A stretch of 64,000 nt of DNA from an uncultured Alkalilimnicola sp. GTDB taxonomy: Bacteria; Pseudomonadota; Gammaproteobacteria; Nitrococcales; AK92. This document shows, piece by piece, positions 58,471 through 64,000 of the stretch. The position numbers were made by a program, and so were the translations under genes. The stretch's first letter is position 1, and each line of letters opens with the position of its first letter. Under the pieces are notes generated by a model that was not told the DNA's origin, did no database searches, and saw nothing but the letters and a program-made list of their open reading frames with translations. The stretch is taken from contig CALGAN010000009.1 in the NCBI GenBank assembly GCA_937951875.1, positions 1 to 64,000 on the forward strand, read 5' to 3'.

Positions 58471-60102
58471 ATGCGTCAGAGCATTCGTGGCGCTGTGCGG
58501 CGTTCGTGTTCCGCGTTGGCGCTGGCCGCCGCTTTGCTGGCGGCGCCGGTGGCCCAGGCGGCGGGGTATCAGGCGCCGGAGCGTCTGGTCGGCCCGGCGC
58601 CGTTCCTGGGCGTGCACGGCGTGGCGGTCGACGACGATGGCCGGATCTATGCCGGCAGCGTCACCGGCGCGTCCCTATCCGTGGTCGAGCGCGACAGCGG
58701 CAAGGTCAGCGTCTTGATCGGACCGCCGGAGGGCATGGCCGACGACATCGCCATCGCGCCCGACGGCACCATGGCCTGGACCGGTTTCCTCACCGGCAAG
58801 CTCTACGCCCGCAAGGGCGACGGGCCGATCCGGCTGCTGGCGGAAGGGTTGCCCGGCATCAATTCGCTGGCGTTCGACAAGCAGGGCCGGCTGTTCGCCA
58901 CCCAGGTGTTCCTGGGCGATGCCCTGTACGAGATCGACGTCAACGGCGAGCGGCCGCCTCGCAAGATCAAGGAGGGCATGGGCGGCCTGAACGGCTTCGA
59001 GATCGGCCCCGACGGTTGGCTGTACGGCCCGCTCTGGTTCAAGGGCCAGGTGGTGAAGGTCAACGTCGACAGCGGCGAGCTGCAGGTGGTGGCCGAGGGC
59101 TTCCAGACGCCGGCGGCGGCGAACTTCGGCCCGGACGGTATGCTGTACGTGGTCGACACCCGCAGCGGCGAGCTGGTGCGCGTGGATCCGGCCAGCGGCG
59201 CCAAGACCGTGGTCGCGCAACTGGCGACCTCGCTGGACAACCTCGCCATCGACCGCGCGGGCACCATCTTCGTCTCCAACATGGCCGACAACGCCATCCA
59301 GGAGGTCGATCCCAAGACCGGCAAGGTGCGCACCATCGTCAAGAGTGACCTGGCCGCGCCCACCGGCTTGGCGATGGTCGGCGACACCCTCTACGTGGCC
59401 GACACGTTCGCCTACCGCACCGTCGACGTACGCACCGGCAAGGTCACCGACGTCAAGCGCATGCAGGCCTCGGATCTGGAGTATCCGGGCTACGCCAGCG
59501 CCGACGCCGAGGTGGTGGTGCTCAGCAGCTGGTTCACCGGCACGGTGCAGGTCATCGACCGCGCCAGCGGCGAGACCCGCGACATGATGCACGGCTTCGC
59601 GGCGCCGCTGGGCGCGGTGCGGCTCGCCGACGGCAGCCTGCTGGTGGCGGAGCTGGGCAGCGGCTCGCTGCTGCGCGTGAGCGGCGCGCACGGCGCGGAG
59701 CGCAAGCCCGTGCTGCAGCAGCTGCAGGGGCCGGCCGGGCTGGCGCTGAGCCCCAAGGGCGACGTGGTCTATCTCACCGAGGCTGCCGGCCGGGTGTCGG
59801 CGGTCAACACCAAGGACTGGTCGGTCCGGACCATCGTCGAGGGCCTGAAGCTGCCCGAAGGCATCGCCCTCACGCCGGAGGGGCGGTTGGTGGTGGCCGA
59901 GGTCGGCGCCCAGCGCATCGTCGAGATTGACCCCAAGGACGGCCGGCTGAGCGTGGTGGCCGACAAGCTGCCCGTCGGCCTCCCTGGCCTGCCCGGGCTG
60001 CCGCCCACCAACCTGTTCACCGGTGTGGCGGTGAGCGCCAAGGGCGATATCTACTTCACCTCCGACCTGGAGGGGGCGCTATACCGCATCGCCCGCAAGT
60101 AG
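58471..60102 (+). CDS. Secreted NHL/SMP-30-like beta-propeller protein
   Basis: Predicted periplasmic protein of 543 aa. A cleavable signal peptide (residues 1-30, ending PVAQAAG) is followed by a repeated beta-propeller rhythm of about 40 residues: VHGVAVDDDGRIYAG, LNGFEIGPDGWLYGP, AAANFGPDGMLYVVD, LDNLAIDRAGTIFVSN, PEGIALTPEGRLVVAE and FTGVAVSAKGDIYFTS. This pattern is of the NHL/gluconolactonase-like type. There are enough repeats for two propellers. Function unknown; binding or enzyme activity cannot be told. A strong GGAGGAGG ribosome-binding site precedes the ATG. Confidence 0.85.
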   Translation: MRQSIRGAVRRSCSALALAAALLAAPVAQAAGYQAPERLVGPAPFLGVHGVAVDDDGRIYAGSVTGASLSVVERDSGKVSVLIGPPEGMADDIAIAPDGTMAWTGFLTGKLYARKGDGPIRLLAEGLPGINSLAFDKQGRLFATQVFLGDALYEIDVNGERPPRKIKEGMGGLNGFEIGPDGWLYGPLWFKGQVVKVNVDSGELQVVAEGFQTPAAANFGPDGMLYVVDTRSGELVRVDPASGAKTVVAQLATSLDNLAIDRAGTIFVSNMADNAIQEVDPKTGKVRTIVKSDLAAPTGLAMVGDTLYVADTFAYRTVDVRTGKVTDVKRMQASDLEYPGYASADAEVVVLSSWFTGTVQVIDRASGETRDMMHGFAAPLGAVRLADGSLLVAELGSGSLLRVSGAHGAERKPVLQQLQGPAGLALSPKGDVVYLTEAAGRVSAVNTKDWSVRTIVEGLKLPEGIALTPEGRLVVAEVGAQRIVEIDPKDGRLSVVADKLPVGLPGLPGLPPTNLFTGVAVSAKGDIYFTSDLEGALYRIARK

Positions 60103-60110
60103 CGCCGCGC

Positions 60111-60136
60111 GGGCTCCGGGCGCCGGCCCGGAGCCC
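60111..60136. terminator. Hairpin between convergent propeller and thioesterase genes
   Basis: A perfect 11-bp stem (GGGCTCCGGGC / GCCCGGAGCCC) with a 4-nt loop starts 8 nt after one stop and ends 6 nt before the other. No clear T-run, but position and stem fit a shared terminator. Confidence 0.5.
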
Positions 60137-60142
60137 CGGCTT

Positions 60143-60577
60143 TCAGGCCACCAGCACCCGCTCCAGGGCGGCGCGCAGCGGCGGCGGGATGGGGGTCGGC
60201 CGCTCGGTGGCGCGATCGACGAACACGTGGGTGAAGGTGCCGTAGGCGCAGGCCTTGTCCTGGCCCTTCTTGAAGATGGCGATGCCGTATTCCACCGAGC
60301 TGTTGCCCAGGCGATTGACCCGGAAGCCACCCTCGATTTCCTCCGGATAGGCGATGGCGCTCTTGTAATTGCACTGGGAGCTGACCACGTAGCCGATCAC
60401 CGGCCCATGGTGAATGTCCAGGCCGCCTTCCTTGATCAGGTAATGATTGGCGATGGTGTCGAAATAGCTGTAGTAGACAACGTTGTTGACGTGCCCATAC
60501 AGATCGTTGTCCATCCAGCGGGTGGTGATGGGCAGGAAATAACGGTAGTTGCTTCGATCGAGGAAAGCGTCGCTCAT
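60143..60577 (-). CDS. Acyl-CoA thioesterase, 4HBT (YbgC-like) family
   Basis: Hotdog thioesterase of 144 aa. The 4HBT signature TRWMDNDLYGHVNNVVYYSY (about 19-38) has the catalytic Asp followed by GHVNN. The rest (CNYKSAIAYPEEIEGGFRV, SSVEYGIAIF) fits. It cleaves an acyl-CoA of unknown kind. It converges with the propeller gene. The spacer upstream to GGT is 86 bp. Confidence 0.88.
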   Translation of the reverse strand: MSDAFLDRSNYRYFLPITTRWMDNDLYGHVNNVVYYSYFDTIANHYLIKEGGLDIHHGPVIGYVVSSQCNYKSAIAYPEEIEGGFRVNRLGNSSVEYGIAIFKKGQDKACAYGTFTHVFVDRATERPTPIPPPLRAALERVLVA

Positions 60578-60663
60578 CGGGCTGCCTTTGCGGTTTCCTG
60601 TCGCGGTACTGCGGAGAGCGGTTCAAGCTAGCCCAGCGTCGCCGCGGGCGGCAAGCCGCCGGG

Positions 60664-62397
60664 CTAGCGGCACGCCGCCTGCCGCGGCGCGGCACGCACG
60701 GCGAGCGTCCGCGCGGCGCCGATGCCGCGCGGGTCGGACGCCGCCTGCACCTGGTTGCGCCGGCAATCCCAGAGCACGACCTGCATGTCGCCGTAGCGGC
60801 GGCCGATGTCCTTGAGCTCGTGGCCCATGGCGCGCAGCCGCTCCTGCACCTCCGGCGTCAGCGCGTTGGGCTCGTGCTGGATCTGGTCCGGCAGGTACTG
60901 GTGGTGGAAGCGCGGCCGCGCGACCAGCGCCTCAGCGTCGCCGCCGGCGGCGAATTCCAGCGCGGCCAGCAGCACCATGGTGACGATGCGGCTGCCGCCG
61001 GGCGTGCCGAGGATGGCGATGCGCTCGCCGGATTCCAGGAAGGTCGGCGCCATGCTCGACAGCGGGCGCTTGCCCGGCGCGATGGCGTTGGCGCCGCTTT
61101 CCACCAGGCCGTACAGGTTGGCGCCGCCGGGGCGGGTGGCGAAATCGTCCATCTCGTTGTTGAGCAGCACACCGGTGCCGGGCGGCACGAAGGCGGCGCC
61201 GAACATGGTGTTGATGCTCAGGGTGGCGGCGACGCGGTTGCCTTCGCCGTCCAGGATCGAGAAGTGGGTGGTGTGCTCGCCCGGCGCGGTGTCCGCGGCC
61301 GCCGGCGGCGCCAGTAGCGCGCTGTGCCCGGCGCGCTCCGGATGGATGCCGGCGCGCAGGCCGGCGGCGTAGTCGGGGCTGAGCAGGCGCGCCAGCGGGA
61401 TGTCGGTGAAGGCCGGGTCGCCCAGGTGCTCGCTGCGGTCGCGGTAGGCGCGGCGCATGGCTTCCGCCGTCAGGTGGATGCGCTGCGCTGGCGACAGCGT
61501 CTCCAGCCGGTAGCCGTCGAGAATGTTAAGCATGGTGATCAGGCCGACGCCGCCGGCGGACGGCGGCGGCGCCGACACCACCCGCATCCCGCGGTAGTGG
61601 CCGACCAGCGGCGGCCGTTCCTCGATGCGGTAGCGTGCCAAGTCCTCGTCGCGCCAGATGCCGCCGCCGGCGCGCACACCCGCCACCAGCCGCTGCGCCA
61701 CCGGGCCGTGGTAGAAGCCGCTCGCCCCCTGGGCGGCGATGCGGCGCAGGGTCTCCGCCAGCTCCGGCTGGCGCAGCCGCCAGCCGGCCGGCGGCACCTC
61801 GCCGTCGAGCAGGAAGATGCGGCGGGCCTCCGGGTCGGCGCGCAGCGCCTGCAGGCGGTAGGCGGCCATCCGCCGGTAGTGCTCGTCCACCACGAAACCT
61901 TCCTCGGCCAGGCGGATCGCCGGCGCCAGGCTGGTCTCCAGCGTCAGCGCGCCGTAGCGGCGGCTCAGGTGCTCCAGCGCCGCCGGCGTGCCCGGAATGG
62001 CCGCCGCCAGCGGACCGTCCAGCGACGCGCGTGGGCGCGGCTGCCCGGCGGCGTCCAGGTACGTTCCGGCGTGAGCGTCGAGCGGCGCGGTTTCGCGCGC
62101 GTCCACCACCACCTGATGGCCGTCCGCGGCCCGGTGCAGCAGGAAGAATCCGCCGCCGCCTAGGCCGGAGCCGTACGGCTCCACCACCGCCAGCGCCGCG
62201 GCCACCGCCACCGCCGCGTCGAAGGCGTTGCCGCCCTTGCGCAGCACCTCCAGGCCGGCCTCGGTGGCGAGCGGGTGGGCGCTGGCCACGGCGGCGGCCG
62301 GCGGCTGGGCGGCGGCCGCGAAGCTCAGGATAAGCAGGATCAACGCCAGCAGCGGGCGGTGCAGTGGAGGGCGGCAGTGCCGGAGCAGTGATGGCAT
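60664..62397 (-). CDS. ggt: Gamma-glutamyltransferase / glutathione hydrolase precursor
   Basis: Periplasmic Ntn enzyme of 577 aa that cleaves gamma-glutamyl bonds, mainly of glutathione. Signal peptide about 1-29. The autocleavage site and nucleophile are Thr376 in GEHTTHFSILD. Other family blocks are GSGLGGGGFFLLH, LNNEMDDFATRPG and GKRPLSSMAPTFL, with glycine pair GTPGGSR. All look intact. The ATG at 62397 (AGGAG 7 nt upstream) is used over an in-frame ATG at 62415. The genes nearby do not point to a pathway. Confidence 0.94.
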   Translation of the reverse strand: MPSLLRHCRPPLHRPLLALILLILSFAAAAQPPAAAVASAHPLATEAGLEVLRKGGNAFDAAVAVAAALAVVEPYGSGLGGGGFFLLHRAADGHQVVVDARETAPLDAHAGTYLDAAGQPRPRASLDGPLAAAIPGTPAALEHLSRRYGALTLETSLAPAIRLAEEGFVVDEHYRRMAAYRLQALRADPEARRIFLLDGEVPPAGWRLRQPELAETLRRIAAQGASGFYHGPVAQRLVAGVRAGGGIWRDEDLARYRIEERPPLVGHYRGMRVVSAPPPSAGGVGLITMLNILDGYRLETLSPAQRIHLTAEAMRRAYRDRSEHLGDPAFTDIPLARLLSPDYAAGLRAGIHPERAGHSALLAPPAAADTAPGEHTTHFSILDGEGNRVAATLSINTMFGAAFVPPGTGVLLNNEMDDFATRPGGANLYGLVESGANAIAPGKRPLSSMAPTFLESGERIAILGTPGGSRIVTMVLLAALEFAAGGDAEALVARPRFHHQYLPDQIQHEPNALTPEVQERLRAMGHELKDIGRRYGDMQVVLWDCRRNQVQAASDPRGIGAARTLAVRAAPRQAACR

Positions 62398-62846
62398 GGT
62401 TGTTCTCCTAGGCATGGGTCATGCCTGCATTCCGCGTTCCGACGCACGGCAGGACCGTGCTGACGACGCCTGGAGCTGCCGCGGGCACGGTGCTGTCGCG
62501 AGAGGGTTTTGAATATCAATAGGTTGCACTCTGCGGTTTGTCTTGGCCCCGTCTGTTTGGCCCGACCGTGTGCGCCCATCTATGGAGGGGCTCTAAGTCG
62601 TCATGCCCGCGTAATGCCCGCCCCCGCGAAAGCGGGAGCGAGCATCCAGTGCTCGCGAGCCTCAGCGCACGCTGTTTTGGTAACGCGATGTGCTTCGTGG
62701 CGCCGGTCTTGGTGAGAAGGGCCGTTTGTCCCCCCTCTCCCAACCCCTCTCCCGCGAGGGGAGAGGGGCGTGCGGGCCGCTGTACCCCTGGGTGCGGTAC
62801 GCGGGGGGAGCGCGCTACCGCTGTCTCGAAGGCAAGGCCGGTGCCG
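62398..62846. repeat. Intergenic dispersed repeat region, copy C
   Basis: Non-coding stretch of 449 bp. The block at 62725-62770 (TTTGTCCCCCCTCTCCC, then CTCTCCCGCGAGGGGAGAGG) is a longer palindrome than in copies A and B. Upstream, CCGCGAAAGCGGGAGC at 62626-62641 is a small hairpin of the widespread 'GTCATTCCCGCGAAAGCGGG' type of intergenic repeat, followed by GAGCCTCAGCG, also present in copy B. Confidence 0.65.
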
Positions 62847-63689
62847 TCACGGCAGGCCGGCGCCGGGGACTTCCACCGTCACCGTTTCGATCCGCCCGCT
62901 GCGCAGCTCGCGGGTGCGCGGGCCGGTGGTGGCGGCGGTGCAGATGAACAGCGTGCGCCGGTCCGGGCCGCCGAGCATGCAGGCGTAGGCGCGGGTCGAC
63001 ACGGGGATGCGGTGCGTCACCTCGCCGCCCTCGCGCACCCGCAGCACCATGGCGGTACGCGGGCAGGCCAGCCAGACCGCGCCCTCGGCGTCGAGGCAGA
63101 TGCCGTCCGGGTAGTGGCCGTCGAGCTCGGCCCAGACCCGTCGGTTGCGCAGCGAGCCGTCCTCGGCGAGATCGAAGGCGGTCAGGCGGTTGCCGAAGGT
63201 CTCGGCGACGATCAGGGTGCCGCCGTCGGGGGTGATGACCGTGCCGTTCGGGAAGGCCATGTCACGGGCGACCACCGCCGCTTCGCCGTCGGGCCGCACG
63301 CGGATCAGCTCGGCCGGGGCGAAGGGGGCCTTGTTGTCCAGGTCGAAGCCAAAGTTGCCGATGAAGGCGTTGCCGTGGCGGTCGACCACCATGTCGTTGG
63401 TGTCGAACGAGGCCAGCCCGCTCAGGTCGGCGACCTCGGTCAGGCCGGCCGGGTCGAGCCGCAGCAGCCGGCGGTCACGCATCGACACCACCAGCAGCCG
63501 GCCGTCCGTGGTCCAGCCCAGGCCGGACGGACGGTTCGGCACCTCCACCACGGTCTCGGCGCGGCCGTCCAGGTCCACCGTCATCACCGCGCCGTCGTGC
63601 ATGTCGGAGAACCAGAGCTTGCCCTCGTGCCAGCGCGGGCCCTCGGGGAAGGCGAGGTTGTCGAGCAGTACGGAAGTTTCGGTCGTCAT
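62847..63689 (-). CDS. SMP-30/gluconolactonase/LRE family protein
   Basis: Six-bladed beta-propeller hydrolase family protein of 280 aa, without a signal peptide. The pattern FPEGPRWHEGKLWFSDMHDG (about 13-32) holds the metal-ligand Glu. NDMVVDRHGNAFIGNFGFD (about 99-117) and YPDGICLDAEGAVW hold the other ligands (Asn, Asp). Members hydrolyse sugar or phosphate-ester lactones. Substrate unknown. It lies 28 nt after the amidase stop on the same strand, so they form an operon. Confidence 0.88.
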   Translation of the reverse strand: MTTETSVLLDNLAFPEGPRWHEGKLWFSDMHDGAVMTVDLDGRAETVVEVPNRPSGLGWTTDGRLLVVSMRDRRLLRLDPAGLTEVADLSGLASFDTNDMVVDRHGNAFIGNFGFDLDNKAPFAPAELIRVRPDGEAAVVARDMAFPNGTVITPDGGTLIVAETFGNRLTAFDLAEDGSLRNRRVWAELDGHYPDGICLDAEGAVWLACPRTAMVLRVREGGEVTHRIPVSTRAYACMLGGPDRRTLFICTAATTGPRTRELRSGRIETVTVEVPGAGLP

Positions 63690-63717
63690 TGCGATTCCTC
63701 CTGGCGCTGGTGGTTCC

Positions 63718-64000
63718 TTAGTAGCCGGGCGGCGGGGTGAAGCCGCCGAGCAGCCGTTCCAGGTGCTTGGCGAACGCTAGCGTGGTGCGGTCCTCCAGGT
63801 AGGGACCGATGATCTGGATGCCGATCGGCAGGCCGTCGCGGCTGCGGCCCACCGGCACCACCGTGGCCGGCAGATAGACCACGCCGCCCAGGCCGGCCCA
63901 GACCAGCACGTCCATGTACGGCCGCGGCTGGCCGTTGATCGGTAGCACGCGGTCGCCGATCGGATTGCTGTGGTCGTGCGGGAACGGCAGGGTGTGGGTG
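63718..64000 (-). CDS. Amidase, C-terminal part (cut by window edge)
   Basis: C-terminal 93 residues of an amidase-signature family enzyme; the rest lies beyond the window. VYLPATVVPVGRSRDGLPIG, then IQIIGPYLEDRTTLAFA and the C-terminal helix are the standard end of the family. The catalytic Ser-Ser-Lys is not in view. It is upstream of and next to the SMP-30 gene, perhaps in one pathway that hydrolyses an amide and then a lactone. That link is an inference. Confidence 0.8.
   Translation of the reverse strand, partial: THTLPFPHDHSNPIGDRVLPINGQPRPYMDVLVWAGLGGVVYLPATVVPVGRSRDGLPIGIQIIGPYLEDRTTLAFAKHLERLLGGFTPPPGY

Overview
The window is chromosomal DNA of a high-GC bacterium, most likely a gammaproteobacterium. 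The support is a set of genes of gammaproteobacterial type: RhlB-like helicase, Uup, SrkA, TypA/BipA, TtcA, ArgS, YbdG (MscM), TruC, DinB and YchJ. Genes are tightly packed, in short operons or convergent and divergent pairs. I found no rRNA, tRNA, CRISPR array, transposase, integrase or phage gene, so this reads as ordinary chromosome rather than an island. The genus cannot be fixed from the sequence alone.

Left part (1-25.2 kb): the C-terminally cut RhlB-like helicase is followed by a cyanide-insensitive-type cytochrome bd oxidase (cydA-cydB), a DUF3301 protein and a divergent PHP phosphoesterase (Rnm/YciV). Next come an M23 peptidase and a bactofilin whose genes overlap by 91 bp, Uup, an RRM protein, SrkA, a YgjP-like metallopeptidase, TypA (with the one textbook rho-independent terminator of the window) and a large SWIM/SNF2 helicase. 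Two paralogous alpha/beta-hydrolase lipoproteins flank ttcA. After them come a HlyIII-family protein, argS and several small membrane or unknown proteins.

Middle part (25.2-45.5 kb): this part leans toward ion and osmotic homeostasis. A tandem universal stress protein and a MscM-type mechanosensitive channel precede a complete Pha/Mrp cation/proton antiporter operon (phaAB, C, D, E, F, G) whose genes overlap by 1-4 bp. Then come a TrmA/RlmD-like RNA methyltransferase, a rhomboid protease, a LysR regulator overlapping a sirtuin gene, a YkgJ-type cysteine cluster protein, a hydrolase, methionine aminopeptidase, an acetyltransferase and a penicillin-acylase-type Ntn hydrolase.

Right part (45.5-64 kb): an Hsp20-Lon-site-2-protease-cardiolipin-synthase run looks like a membrane and protein stress module. 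It is followed by DinB, YchJ, a second tandem universal stress protein, a membrane GGDEF enzyme, TruC, two hotdog thioesterases, two beta-propeller proteins, gamma-glutamyltransferase and the C-terminus of an amidase. The spacers here (about 53.2-53.6, 57.9-58.3 and 62.6-62.8 kb) share a GC-rich, partly palindromic dispersed repeat. I saw no obvious new defence or mobile system. The points most worth a second look are the bactofilin/M23 overlap, the stress module, the ttcA-flanking lipoprotein pair, the altered DPPR motif in the RNA methyltransferase, the small membrane protein next to typA and the dispersed repeats.
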